A model generated the notes under the pieces. That model ran no database searches. It was not told where the DNA came from and saw only the letters and a list, made by a program, of their open reading frames with translations. The position numbers were made by a program, and so were the translations under genes. 55,329 nt of DNA from Bog-473 sp052140165 (GTDB lineage: Bacteria; Actinomycetota; Acidimicrobiia; Acidimicrobiales; RAAP-2), in the NCBI GenBank assembly GCA_052140165.1, contig JBKQUM010000107.1:1-55329 (forward strand). Reading direction: 5' to 3'. Numbering within the stretch: the first letter of the stretch is position 1; each line of letters starts with the position of its first letter. Below are positions 38,983 through 47,704 of this stretch, one piece after another.

Positions 38983-40799
38983 ACCGTCTCCTTGACCCTT
39001 CCGTTCCCGCTCCCGTTCCCGCTCCCGTTGGCGTGCCCGTTGTGGGCGCCCTTGCCGTGGGGCACGGTCAGGGCGTCAGGGTGGTTGTAGTCCCACGTGG
39101 GCCGCTCCGAGCGGATCGGCGGCAGATGCGTGAAGTTGTGGTGCGGCGGCGGGGAGGTGGTCGCCCACTCCAGGGTCTGCGCGTCCCACGGGTTGTCGCC
39201 GGCGGGGATCGGCTTGCGCCACGAGACCACGAAGTTCACCAGCAGGAAGGCGAACGAGGCGGCGATGATGAACGCACCGACCGTCGACACGATGTTGTAG
39301 CTCTGCCAGCCGAGGTTCGACGGGTAGCTGGCCACCCGGCGCGGCATCCCGAGGAGTCCGACCACGTACTGCGGCATGAAGGTGATCCAGAAGCCGATGA
39401 ACATCAGCCAGAAGTGCCACTTGCCCAGGCTCTCGCGCAACATGCGGCCGAACATCTTGGGGTACCAGTAGTAGACGCCCCCGAAGCCGGCGAACACCGC
39501 CGTCCCGAAGAGGACCTGGTGGAAGTGGGCCACCACGAAGTAGGTGTCGTGCGTGGCGAAGTCGATCGGGGGCGACGCCAGCATGATCCCCGTCACCCCG
39601 CCCATGAGGAAGGCGAAGAGGAACCCGAGACAGAACAGCATGGGCGTGGTGAATTGCAGCTGTCCGTGCCACATGGTGCCGATCCAGTTGAAGAATTTGA
39701 TGCCGGTCGGCACGGCGATCAGCAGGCTGAGGAAGGAGAAGAACGGCAGCAGCACGGCCCCGGTGGTGAACATGTGGTGGGCCCACACACCGGTCGAGAG
39801 GGCAGCGATGGCCATGGTGGCGAAGACCATGCCCTTGTACCCGAAGACCGGCTTCTTGGAGAAGACCGGGAGGACCTCCGTCACGATGCCGAAGAACGGC
39901 AGGGCGAGGATGTAGACCTCGGGATGGCCGAAGAACCAGAAGAGGTTCTGCCAGAGCAACGGTGACCCACACGATCGCATGGGCAGGCCGTTCACCAGAT
40001 GGCAGCCGACCGCCGTGTAGATGTGGGTCCCGAAGTGGCGGTCGGCGAAGAGCATGATCAGCGCCGCGGTGAGGACGGGGAAGGCGATGAGGATCAGGAT
40101 CCCCGTCACCAGCATGTTCCAGGTGAAGATGGGCATGCGGAACATGGTCATGCCCGGCGCGCGCAGGTAGAAGATCGTCCCGCACAGGTTGACGCCCGTG
40201 AAGATAGCGGAGAACCCGGTGAGGGCGAGCGCCATGATCCACAGGTCGGGCCCGGCGCCCGGAGAGCTGGTGGCGCTCGACAGCGGCGCGTAGGCCACCC
40301 AGCCGAACTGCGCGGCGCCGCCGGCCACGAAGATGGTCATCAGCATGGTGATGGAACCGGTCAGGTACAGCCAGTAGCTGAGTGCGTTGAGGCGGGGGAA
40401 GGCCATGTCGGGCGCACCGATCTGCAGCGGCACGATGTAGTTGGCCAGGCCACCGAACGCGAACGGGCCGGCGAAGAGGTACAGCATCAGGCTGCCGTGC
40501 ATGGTGAACAGCGCGTTGTACTGACCGAAGCTGAGGAGCGACGAGTGCGGCGAGGTGAGCTGCAGCCGCAGGATGAGCGCCGTGATCCCCGAGAGATAGA
40601 AGATGACGATGGAGGTGATCATGTAGCTGAGCCCGATCACCTTGTGGTCGGTCGAGGTCAGCCACTTGAGGATGCCGGTGGGGCCGTGGGCCTCGTGCCC
40701 GCCGTGGTCCGGCTCGTGCCCGTCACCGGGCACCTCGGGTGGAAGGTGCAGCTCTGTCGGTTCGTGTGTCTCGACGGGTGGAGCGATGACGTCAGTCAC
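38979..40799 (-). CDS. ctaD: Cytochrome c oxidase subunit I
   Basis: A 606-residue heme-copper oxidase subunit I. Heme and copper ligands are visible: TMHGSLMLYLF (heme a His), WFFGHPEVYI (CuB His, Tyr and proton-path Glu), GVWAHHMFTTG (CuB His pair) and VAHFHQVLFG (heme a/a3 His). The short loop before WFFGHPEV, usually a GGGDP-type sequence, is replaced by a longer one with two cysteines (about 262-277). The C-terminus is Gly/Asn/Ser-rich. The longer upstream frame overlaps ctaC and is not homologous; the GTG at 40799 overlaps the ctaC stop by eight bases. Confidence 0.96.
   Translation of the reverse strand: MTDVIAPPVETHEPTELHLPPEVPGDGHEPDHGGHEAHGPTGILKWLTSTDHKVIGLSYMITSIVIFYLSGITALILRLQLTSPHSSLLSFGQYNALFTMHGSLMLYLFAGPFAFGGLANYIVPLQIGAPDMAFPRLNALSYWLYLTGSITMLMTIFVAGGAAQFGWVAYAPLSSATSSPGAGPDLWIMALALTGFSAIFTGVNLCGTIFYLRAPGMTMFRMPIFTWNMLVTGILILIAFPVLTAALIMLFADRHFGTHIYTAVGCHLVNGLPMRSCGSPLLWQNLFWFFGHPEVYILALPFFGIVTEVLPVFSKKPVFGYKGMVFATMAIAALSTGVWAHHMFTTGAVLLPFFSFLSLLIAVPTGIKFFNWIGTMWHGQLQFTTPMLFCLGFLFAFLMGGVTGIMLASPPIDFATHDTYFVVAHFHQVLFGTAVFAGFGGVYYWYPKMFGRMLRESLGKWHFWLMFIGFWITFMPQYVVGLLGMPRRVASYPSNLGWQSYNIVSTVGAFIIAASFAFLLVNFVVSWRKPIPAGDNPWDAQTLEWATTSPPPHHNFTHLPPIRSERPTWDYNHPDALTVPHGKGAHNGHANGSGNGSGNGRVKETV
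39001..39030. repeat. 12-base tandem repeat in the ctaD tail
   Basis: The unit CCGTTCCCGCTC occurs in succession and encodes the Gly-Asn-Gly-Ser repeats at the CtaD C-terminus. The length is likely to vary through slippage. Confidence 0.6.
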
Positions 40800-41721
40800 C
40801 GTAGAGCGCACCTCCTGTGTTGCCGGTGTTCCCGCTGCCCGAGTTGCCGGAGTTGCCCGAATTGCCAGAGTAGCTCGGCACGGTCCCGTTCTGGTTGGCG
40901 TGCAGGTCGGCCGGGAGCTGGCCGATGGAGTTCGGGTGCGCCCGCTGGTACGCGCCGGTGACACGCAGCCAGGTCGCGTAGGCCGACGGTGACACCGAGC
41001 GGACGTTGAAGAACATCAACGAGTGGTAGAGCCCGCACAGCTGGGTGCACTGGCCGCGGTAGACGCCGTCGTGCAGCACGTTGAAGTCGAAACTGGTCCA
41101 GTAGCCCGGGCTGGCGTAGCGGCTGAAGTTGAACTCGGGCACGTAGAAGCCGTGCAGCACGTCGTAGGAGCGGAGGTAGATCCGCACCGTCTGGCCGGTC
41201 GGGATCACCATGGTCGGGGCGTCGGTGGTCTGGCCGATGACCTTGACGCCGTTGGGGTACTCGAACTCCCAGCCCCACTGGAACGCGTAGACGTGGAGCG
41301 AGGTGGCCGGGTCCGGCTCCACGGCGGTGACCTTGTTCTCGACCAGGACGGTGGCCACGAAGAGCCCGAGCACGATCAGGATCGGCACCACCGTGTAGGT
41401 GATCTCGGTGAGCGTGTGGTACTGCGTCTGCACCGGCATCTCGTCGGAGCGGCGGCGGTAGCGGAAGACGGCCCAGAGGATGAGCAGGAGCGTGATGCCG
41501 CCCACCACGATGCCGGCGATGAAGAAGCCCTGCCAGAGATGGAACGTGGAGCGGGCCTGCGTCGTGGCGCCCTTGTAGGCCCCGAAGGTCGGGAGCTGGC
41601 ACCCGGTCAGGAGGAGGGCGCCGAGAGCCACCGCGCCGGCCGCCAGCCGCCGTGGGCTCTTACGACTGCGAGCTGGGATTTCGGGCGTGTCGGGTGGGGG
41701 GCCGGTCAGCGACGAGTCCAC
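40792..41721 (-). CDS. ctaC: Cytochrome c oxidase subunit II (lipoprotein)
   Basis: A 309-residue CtaC. It carries a lipoprotein signal with lipobox LLTGC (Cys41), two membrane helices (about 63-85 and 108-128) and the periplasmic-side cupredoxin domain. The CuA ligands are a His in DVLHGFYVPEF and the cluster GQCTQLCGLYHSLM (Cys, Cys, His, Met). The C-terminal tail has (Gly-Asn-Ser/Thr) repeats. It receives electrons from QcrC. GTG 41721 is the start, about ten bases from a GATAGT box, so its leader is very short. It overlaps ctaD by eight bases. Confidence 0.95.
   Translation of the reverse strand: MDSSLTGPPPDTPEIPARSRKSPRRLAAGAVALGALLLTGCQLPTFGAYKGATTQARSTFHLWQGFFIAGIVVGGITLLLILWAVFRYRRRSDEMPVQTQYHTLTEITYTVVPILIVLGLFVATVLVENKVTAVEPDPATSLHVYAFQWGWEFEYPNGVKVIGQTTDAPTMVIPTGQTVRIYLRSYDVLHGFYVPEFNFSRYASPGYWTSFDFNVLHDGVYRGQCTQLCGLYHSLMFFNVRSVSPSAYATWLRVTGAYQRAHPNSIGQLPADLHANQNGTVPSYSGNSGNSGNSGSGNTGNTGGALYGD
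40818..40871. repeat. Six 9-base tandem units in the ctaC tail
   Basis: Units of the form TGCCSGAGT run without interruption in phase, the last four closely matching (40836-40871) and the first two diverged. They encode Gly-Asn-Ser/Thr triplets. Confidence 0.75.
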
Positions 41722-41730
41722 GGCGCTGAC

Positions 41731-41759
41731 ACTATCGAACCGCGCAAAAAAACCTCTAA
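41731..41759 (-). promoter_or_regulatory. Probable promoter of ctaC-ctaD-ctaF
   Basis: On the minus strand TTAGAG (41759-41754) and GATAGT (41736-41731) are 17 bases apart with a T-tract in the spacer. The expected transcript start is three or so bases before the ctaC GTG. No Shine-Dalgarno sequence is visible. Confidence 0.45.
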
Positions 41760-41806
41760 TCGGCAGTCCGGTGACTCGACGGCCCGGCGGACCGGTGCCG
41801 CCGGCG

Positions 41807-43117
41807 TCAGTGCGGGTGGGGGCGCGGCGGTGCCGCGGACTCGTTGGAGGCCCAGGTGAACACCCCTCTCGCCATGGTGGAGGTGGCCCGGGCGGCCCGG
41901 GCCGCGTTCACCTCCCGGCGCACGCGCTGCACCCCTGCGTCGTCCGGGTCGGCCAGCCAGGCGTGCTCCGCCAGATGGCCGGCGACGCGCAGCGCCCCCT
42001 CGGCCTGCTCGGGCTCCGAGTCGGGCGCGTCCCGCGCCAGCGCCAGGAGCTCGAGGGCGCGGTCGGCCAGTGCTCCCGGGCCACCGGCGAGCGCGGCCAG
42101 CTCGGCCGACAGGGCGCGCTCGGGTGCCGGCTTGAGCGTGGCCGGGTTGCCGTCCCACCAGCCGCCGTACTGGCGCCAGACCGTGTGGACGATGAATTCG
42201 GGCTCGTCGTAGACCGGCCGCAGGTAGGGCCGCGCCTCGAGCTCGGCCGGGGCGCGGACGCCGTGGATGGCGTCGTCGAGCCGGCCACCGGCGTTCATGA
42301 CGGCCAGCGTCTGGTCGACCAGGGAATCGAGCAGGTCCGCCGTGTCGGTGAGGGCCCGGCGGACCCGGTCGGCCCCGATGACGGGGAAGCCGTGCCCGGG
42401 CAGGAGGAACTCGGCCTCGAGCTGCAGCATGCGGCGTAGCGCGGCCGCCCACTCCCTCGGGTAGCGCTGCACCTTCTGCGGGTTCCCGGCGTTGGGCGAG
42501 GCCCAGATGAAGAGGTCGCCGCAGCACAGCACACGCCGGTCCGCCTGCCACGTGATGGTGTGGTCGTCGGTCTCGCCCTTCTCGTGACGGAGGGAGAAGT
42601 CGACGCCGCCGACGCTGAGGTCCAGGGTGTCGTGGTAGGTCCGGTCCGGGTAGCGGTACTCGGTGGGCCAGTTCAGATCGGTGAAACCGAACTGCCGCCG
42701 GTTGATGATGGTGTTGTAGCCGGCGGTGAAGATGTAGCGGTCGAAGCGGGCCGGCAGGGCGTGGTGGGCGATGACCTCGGGAGCCTCCCAGCCCCGGGAT
42801 GCGGCCTCCTCCTCCCACACCGGCACGCCGAACACGTGGTCGATGTGACCGTGGGAGTAGATGGCGGTGTCGAGGCGGGTCGGGCTCCACGTGCGGATGT
42901 CGTCGTGGACGACCTTGGCCAGCGGTGCACTGCCGGTGTCGACGAGGAGGAGGCCGTCGTCGGTGGCGAACGCCGACACGTTGGCGAAAGAGGGGCAGAA
43001 GCCGACCCCGTCGGTGATCTCGACGAAGCCACCCATGTGGTCCACCGGGTGGAAGGTCGCCGTCGAGATCTCGCCGTTCCAGAGGCGGTCGGCAACGGCC
43101 AGGACGTCAGATGACAT
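41807..43117 (-). CDS. Metallo-beta-lactamase-fold hydrolase, alkyl-sulfatase-like
   Basis: A 436-residue enzyme. The metal-binding HxHxDH is present as SHGHIDHVFG (about 88-97), with further ligands in RHEKGETDDHTI, LCCGDLFIW and LLPGHGFP. The C-terminal half (about 250-420) resembles the dimerisation domain of SdsA1/BDS1-type alkyl sulfatases, including PNAGNPQKVQRYPREW. It may hydrolyse sulfate or other esters; the true substrate is not clear and no secretion signal is seen. It starts at ATG 43117, with the ctaC promoter region beyond its stop. Confidence 0.82.
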   Translation of the reverse strand: MSSDVLAVADRLWNGEISTATFHPVDHMGGFVEITDGVGFCPSFANVSAFATDDGLLLVDTGSAPLAKVVHDDIRTWSPTRLDTAIYSHGHIDHVFGVPVWEEEAASRGWEAPEVIAHHALPARFDRYIFTAGYNTIINRRQFGFTDLNWPTEYRYPDRTYHDTLDLSVGGVDFSLRHEKGETDDHTITWQADRRVLCCGDLFIWASPNAGNPQKVQRYPREWAAALRRMLQLEAEFLLPGHGFPVIGADRVRRALTDTADLLDSLVDQTLAVMNAGGRLDDAIHGVRAPAELEARPYLRPVYDEPEFIVHTVWRQYGGWWDGNPATLKPAPERALSAELAALAGGPGALADRALELLALARDAPDSEPEQAEGALRVAGHLAEHAWLADPDDAGVQRVRREVNAARAARATSTMARGVFTWASNESAAPPRPHPH

Positions 43118-43191
43118 GCGCCCCCCTGTGGTCGGGCCTCGTGGTCGGACGCTCGGCGACGCCGGTCACGCCGGTCATGCCGGCGGCCGCG

Positions 43192-43428
43192 TCAGGCGCC
43201 CTGGGACTTCTCCTCTGCCGAGGTCGGGGCCGGCGTGTCCGCCGCCGTCGAGGTGCCGTTGGTGCTCTCGGCCCCTTCGGCCTTGCCCTCCGCCATGCCC
43301 TTCTCGAACTGGTTCTTGGCCGAGCCGAGGTTGCGGGCCAGCTTCGGGATGGCGGCGCCGCCGAAGAGGAGCACCACGAGGACGATGGCCACGATGAGCA
43401 GGTCGGGCCCGAAAATGTCAGCCAGCAT
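43192..43428 (-). CDS. tatA: Twin-arginine translocase subunit TatA
   Basis: A 78-residue TatA: one N-terminal helix (LLIVAIVLVVLLFGGAAIP), an amphipathic segment (KLARNLGSAKNQFEKG) and a polar, low-complexity tail. TatA oligomers form the pore for folded proteins. The frame begins at GTG 43443, but AAGGAG lies six bases before the ATG at 43428, which is the better start. tatB and tatC are not in the window. The phosphoesterase and Rieske proteins here could be Tat clients, which is inference. Confidence 0.9.
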   Translation of the reverse strand: MLADIFGPDLLIVAIVLVVLLFGGAAIPKLARNLGSAKNQFEKGMAEGKAEGAESTNGTSTAADTPAPTSAEEKSQGA

Positions 43429-43536
43429 AAGAATCTCCTTCACCCGGGACCACGTGGTGGTGGGCTGGGTCCAAGGTTAGACCCATTCCACCGGGGCAGT
43501 ACCCGCACTCGACGTTCGCGTCACATCTGTTCGGGG

Positions 43537-43941
43537 TCAGCCCGCCAGCAGGATGCCCATCACCAGGGCGGCCACGCTGGCCACGCCGCCCACCGAGCCC
43601 CACAGGGCCAGCTGGCCCTTGGTGGTGGCCCGCTGGTGGAGCCAGACGGCCAGCCCGGCCAGGAGCACCACGGCGATCTTGGCCATCAGCACCGCCTTCC
43701 AGGCCGAGTCCTGCGACGAGTAGTGGACCGCCGTCACGTTCCACACCCCGGTCACGAGCAAGAGGGCGTAGGCGGGCCAGGCCATGCGGGCGAAGGCCCG
43801 GGCCAGCGTCTTGGGAGCGTCGCCCCCCAGGCCCCGGGCAGGGCCGACGAGGCCCGTCATCACGATCTGCCCCCCCACCCACACCGTGGCGGCGAGGACG
43901 TGGAGCGTCAGGCGGACGGTGTCGAGCGCCGGGGCGAGCAT
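43537..43941 (-). CDS. Small four-helix membrane protein, CopD-like
   Basis: A 134-residue protein with four helices. The first contains LHVLAATVWVGGQI, the pattern of CopD/YcnJ-type and related membrane proteins, where a helix histidine may contact heme or copper. The next has MAWPAYALLLVTGVWNV. The frame is open farther upstream inside the enoyl-CoA hydratase gene. ATG 43941, four bases past that gene's stop, is the likely start. Role unknown; heme or copper handling would suit the location near oxidase genes but is not shown. Confidence 0.68.
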   Translation of the reverse strand: MLAPALDTVRLTLHVLAATVWVGGQIVMTGLVGPARGLGGDAPKTLARAFARMAWPAYALLLVTGVWNVTAVHYSSQDSAWKAVLMAKIAVVLLAGLAVWLHQRATTKGQLALWGSVGGVASVAALVMGILLAG

Positions 43942-43945
43942 CGGG

Positions 43946-44719
43946 TTACTTGCCCTGCCACCTGGGGGGGCGCTTCTCGGCGAAGGCGACCGGGCCCTCC
44001 ATGGCGTCGGCCGAGGAGAAGACGACGCGGACCGCATCGGCGTTGATGGCCCAGCCGTCGGACTCGGGCACCTCGGCGGCACGCTTCATCACGCTCTTCG
44101 AGTAGCGCACGGCCAGCGGTGCGTTGGCGGCGATCCGCTCGGCTAGCGCGACCGCCTCGTCCAGCAGCGCCTCGCGGGGCACGACCTTGTTGACGAGGCC
44201 GAGCGCGTAGGCCCGCTCGGCGTCAATGGCGTCACCGGTCATGGCGAGCTCGAGCGCCAGCGCCATGGGCAGCCGCTTGGGCATCCGGATCAACCCGCCG
44301 GCGCCGGCGATCAACCCGCGCTTGGCCTCGGGGATCCCGAAGGTGGCGTGGTCGGCCGCCACCACGAGATCGCAGGAGAGCATGATCTCGAAGCCACCCG
44401 CCAGAGCGGAGCCGTTCACCGCGGCGATGAGCGGCTTGGGGAAGTCGCGCTGGGTGAGGCCGCCGAAGCCGCCGCTCGCGCCCATGATGTCGCCGCCCTC
44501 GCCGCTGCTGAAGGCCTTGAGGTCCATGCCGGCGCTGAACGCCTTGTCGCCGCTCCCGGTGATGACGACCACCCAGCAGTCGGGGTCCTCGGCCAACTCG
44601 TCCATGGCCGCGGCCATGGCCCGGCTGACGCCGCCGTTGATGGCGTTGCGGGCCTCGGGCCGGTTGATGGTGAGGATCTCCACGTTGCCGCGGCGTTCCC
44701 GCAGCACTTCGTCAGCCAT
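43946..44719 (-). CDS. Enoyl-CoA hydratase/isomerase family protein
   Basis: A 257-residue crotonase-fold protein. It begins VEILTINRPEARNAI, contains the oxyanion-hole elements AFSAGMDLKAF and NGSALAGGFEIMLSCDLV, and a glutamate in FGIPEAKRGLIAGAGG. This suits acyl-CoA hydration, isomerisation or related chemistry in fatty-acid or sterol degradation. The start is ATG 44719, preceded by AGGGAG; the longer frame upstream runs through a different gene on the same strand. Exact substrate unknown. Confidence 0.88.
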   Translation of the reverse strand: MADEVLRERRGNVEILTINRPEARNAINGGVSRAMAAAMDELAEDPDCWVVVITGSGDKAFSAGMDLKAFSSGEGGDIMGASGGFGGLTQRDFPKPLIAAVNGSALAGGFEIMLSCDLVVAADHATFGIPEAKRGLIAGAGGLIRMPKRLPMALALELAMTGDAIDAERAYALGLVNKVVPREALLDEAVALAERIAANAPLAVRYSKSVMKRAAEVPESDGWAINADAVRVVFSSADAMEGPVAFAEKRPPRWQGK

Positions 44720-44787
44720 GGTGCTCCCTTCGCTGGTGCCCCCGCCGTCGGTCGGCGCCTGTGCGCCGCCGAGGCTACCGGCGCCCG

Positions 44788-45543
44788 TCAGGGGAGGGGA
44801 ATCTCGGGCGGGCCGTCGCTCTCGGGAGCCGGACGTGTCGTCAACCGCGAGTCGAGGGCCGCCGCCTCGAGCTGCACCCGCCTGCTGTAGAGCGCGGTGA
44901 AGGCGAAGAGGCCGCCGATGACGCTGGCCGTGATGAAGGGCGAGATGGCGAGGAACGTCCCCGTGGGCACGACGTCGGCCAGGGTCAGGCGGCACGACGC
45001 CTCGACGAGGAGGCCGATGCCCCACACCACCGAGAGGACACGGAACGTGTGGCGCCCGACCGGCAGATCGTGCAGCCGGTCGAAGGCGGACACCTTGTCG
45101 GGGTCGTTCCCGGCGGAGAGGTAGCGGCCCACGTAGAACAGCGCGGGGCGGTCGTGGGTGAAGAGGGTGACGATGCACGCGACACCGAAGAGCGCGGTGA
45201 AGAAGGCGTCCCGGACCTTCAGCACGTACGCGTTGCCGCCCAGGAGCGTCGAGCTGACGACGCCGACGACGAAGCCGAGGAGCACCACGGCGCCGACGAC
45301 GTCGACCGTGCGCCGGCGGATGCCCTGCAGGAGGATCCAGGCCACCGAGAACCCGCCGGCGACGACGAGGGCCGTGGCGTCGGTGCCGACGTGAGGGCGG
45401 ACCAGGAAGTAGACGCCGATCGGCAAGGCGGCGCCGAAGACCAGGCTGGGCAGGTGCTCGCGGAGGGAGGGGATCCCGGGTTGCCACGCAGGGCCGGGCG
45501 GGGGAGGCGCCTCGCCGCCGCCCTCCGCTGCCTCGGGCTCCAT
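44788..45543 (-). CDS. VC0807-like multi-helix membrane protein
   Basis: A 251-residue membrane protein with about six helices, a Pro/Gly-rich N-terminus and a polar C-terminal tail. The segments FGAALPIGVYFLVRPHVG and VRDAFFTALFGVACIVTLF, and the overall layout, resemble the VC0807 family related to intracellular septation protein A. No function is established. The ATG is at 45543; the preceding gene diverges after a 51-base gap. Confidence 0.65.
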   Translation of the reverse strand: MEPEAAEGGGEAPPPPGPAWQPGIPSLREHLPSLVFGAALPIGVYFLVRPHVGTDATALVVAGGFSVAWILLQGIRRRTVDVVGAVVLLGFVVGVVSSTLLGGNAYVLKVRDAFFTALFGVACIVTLFTHDRPALFYVGRYLSAGNDPDKVSAFDRLHDLPVGRHTFRVLSVVWGIGLLVEASCRLTLADVVPTGTFLAISPFITASVIGGLFAFTALYSRRVQLEAAALDSRLTTRPAPESDGPPEIPLP

Positions 45544-45594
45544 CGGCCAAGGGTACCGCCGCCCGTTCCGGAATCCGCCGCGTAGGATCGTCGG

Positions 45595-46197
45595 GTGACG
45601 TTCGTGGTCCACGTCGTGGAATTCCTCCTCATCGCCGGGCTCGTGGCCGCGCTCGGGCTCGCCGCCGCCTTCCTGGTGGCGCGCAGCTATGTGCGCCGGC
45701 ACTGGCGGCTGCTCAGGGGTCACGTGGCGACGCGCGGCGTCCTGGCCACGTTCGCCGTCCTGTCGGCGGGCCGGGAGCGCTACGGGGCGCGGGCCACGCC
45801 GGAGGAGCTCAGCCGGGGCACGGCGGCCCGGGTACGCCGCCGCATGTGGGTCGCGGTCGAGGATGCCGAGGTCGCCGTCGCCCACGCCGAGTCCCGTGAT
45901 GCCCCGGTGGCCGAGCTGCCGACGGTGTGCCGCTCCCTGCGCTCGGTGGCCGGGGAGCTCAATGGGCTGCTGCGGCTCGAGCACCGCTTGCCGCGCGGCA
46001 CGGAACGGGCCGACGCGGTGCGGCACCAGGTGGCCGAGGTGATCGGGGCGGCCAGGGACGTCCAGGCGGCCGCACTGCGGGCAGGGAGCGATGCCACCGA
46101 GCCGCAGGTGCGCTCCATGGTGCGCCAGGCGCGCGACGAGGTCGACATCGTGTCGGCCGCGCTGTCGCGCATGCGTTCGATCGCGCAACCCCATTGA
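45595..46197 (+). CDS. Single-helix protein with a helical cytoplasmic domain, unknown function
   Basis: A 200-residue protein I do not recognise. One membrane helix (about 8-30) is followed by an Arg-rich, mostly helical domain likely to lie in the cytoplasm (ARSYVRRHWRLLRGH after the helix). The sequence is dominated by Ala, Arg, Glu and Val, compatible with a coiled coil or helical bundle. It starts with GTG 45595 and ends 13 bases before the glycosidase start. Confidence 0.6.
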   Translation: MTFVVHVVEFLLIAGLVAALGLAAAFLVARSYVRRHWRLLRGHVATRGVLATFAVLSAGRERYGARATPEELSRGTAARVRRRMWVAVEDAEVAVAHAESRDAPVAELPTVCRSLRSVAGELNGLLRLEHRLPRGTERADAVRHQVAEVIGAARDVQAAALRAGSDATEPQVRSMVRQARDEVDIVSAALSRMRSIAQPH

Positions 46198-46210
46198 GGT
46201 CGCCGTCGGA

Positions 46211-47695
46211 ATGAACCTGCTCGGCGAGGGCTTCGCCGCCGGCGTGGCGACGTCGGGCTACCAGATCGAGGGCGGTTTCAACGGCGAGGGGGAGCCGCAC
46301 AACAACTGGTCCGGCTGGGAGGCCACCGGCCGGGTGGCGCGTTCGGGCCTGGCGTGCGACTTCTGGCGGCATCCGGCCGAGGCGCTGGACCGGGCCGCCG
46401 CCATCGGCTGCAACGCGTTCCGGCTCTCGGTGGAGTGGGCCCGCCTCGAGCCCCGTCCCGGGGCGTTCGACGACGCCGCGCTGGAGCGCTACGCCGAGAT
46501 CCTCGCCATGTGCGCGGCACGGGGCCTCGAGCCCGTGGTGACGCTGCACCACTTCACCCACCCGTGGTGGCTGGGCGAGGAGTTCTGGCTGCGCCCGGGC
46601 TCCCCTGACGTCTTCGCCCGCCACGTCGCCCGCGTCGCCCAGGCGCTCGCCCCCTACTGCCACCGCTGGGTGACGGTCAACGAGCCGAACATCGTGATGC
46701 TCATGGGCTGGATCGAGGGCGCCTGCCCGCCCGGCCGGCGCATGGCGCTCTCCGACGCGTTCTGCGTCCTCGACAACCTGCTCACCGCGCACGTGCTGGC
46801 CGCCGACGCCGTGACGGGCGTGCAGCGCCACGCCGAGGTGACTCTCAACACCAGCTCGTCATCGGTCTACGAGCTCGACCGGATGCTGCTCGACCTGCTC
46901 TCTCTGCGCGAGGCCGGCGTCGACCCGAGCGACGTCGACCGCTACGTGGACGAGCGCCGCGCGGTCCACGACGCCGCGTTCCCGCCGCGCCACGCCGGTG
47001 AGGCGGCCCTGCGCCGGTTCTTCGCCGCCGTGACGCCCTACGGCTCGGAGCACGCGCCCGGGTGGGGCGCCGCCTGGGCCCGCCTGCGCGGCCTCACGCG
47101 GCGCTCCACGCCACGCCGCGCGGTGGCAGCGGCGCACGCATCGTCGCGGCCCCGCTCCCTCGACGCCGTCGGCTTCGACTGGTACGACCCCGTGGCCAGC
47201 CACGCCATCCGCGTCCCGGGCCGGCGCCGGGCCGACGGGGGGCGCGACTGGTCCTTCGGGCGGGCGCTCTGGGACACCGAATCGCATCCCGCCGGACTGC
47301 GCTCCTGGTGTGCCACCGAGTCCGCCCTGCGTCCCGGCGTCCCGCTGTGGGTGGTGGAGAACGGCATGGCGACCCGGGTGCGCGACGGGCGGTCGCAGCC
47401 CCGGGAGGACGGCATGGACAGGCCCCGCTACGTGCGCGAGCACCTGGGGGCCGTGGCCGACGCCGTGGCCGCCGGGGTGCCCGTGCGTGCCTACCTCCAC
47501 TGGTCGCTGGTCGACAACTACGAGTGGGGCACCTACGAGCCGCGCTTCGGCCTCTTCGGCCTGGACCGCAGCGATCCGACGACGGTGCGCTGGATGGACA
47601 CCGACGCCCAGGGGGACGACGCCGCGGGGGAGTTCGCCCGGGTGCTCGCCGGACTGCGCGCCGGGGACCGCTCGGTCCTCGACCCTCCGGCCTGA
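46211..47695 (+). CDS. Glycoside hydrolase family 1 (beta-glucosidase type)
   Basis: A 494-residue GH1 enzyme with a TIM-barrel layout. It begins GFAAGVATSGYQIEGGFNG. The acid/base glutamate is E158 in WVTVNEPN and the nucleophile E383 in LWVVENGMA. Other family segments are FRLSVEWARLEPRPG, LHHFTHPWWLG and YLHWSLVDNYEWGTYEPRFGL, split as separate blocks. There is no signal peptide, so it acts in the cytoplasm, probably on imported beta-glycosides. ATG 46211 was chosen although the frame is open upstream. Confidence 0.92.
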   Translation: MNLLGEGFAAGVATSGYQIEGGFNGEGEPHNNWSGWEATGRVARSGLACDFWRHPAEALDRAAAIGCNAFRLSVEWARLEPRPGAFDDAALERYAEILAMCAARGLEPVVTLHHFTHPWWLGEEFWLRPGSPDVFARHVARVAQALAPYCHRWVTVNEPNIVMLMGWIEGACPPGRRMALSDAFCVLDNLLTAHVLAADAVTGVQRHAEVTLNTSSSSVYELDRMLLDLLSLREAGVDPSDVDRYVDERRAVHDAAFPPRHAGEAALRRFFAAVTPYGSEHAPGWGAAWARLRGLTRRSTPRRAVAAAHASSRPRSLDAVGFDWYDPVASHAIRVPGRRRADGGRDWSFGRALWDTESHPAGLRSWCATESALRPGVPLWVVENGMATRVRDGRSQPREDGMDRPRYVREHLGAVADAVAAGVPVRAYLHWSLVDNYEWGTYEPRFGLFGLDRSDPTTVRWMDTDAQGDDAAGEFARVLAGLRAGDRSVLDPPA

Positions 47696-47704
47696 CCCCC
47701 TCGG

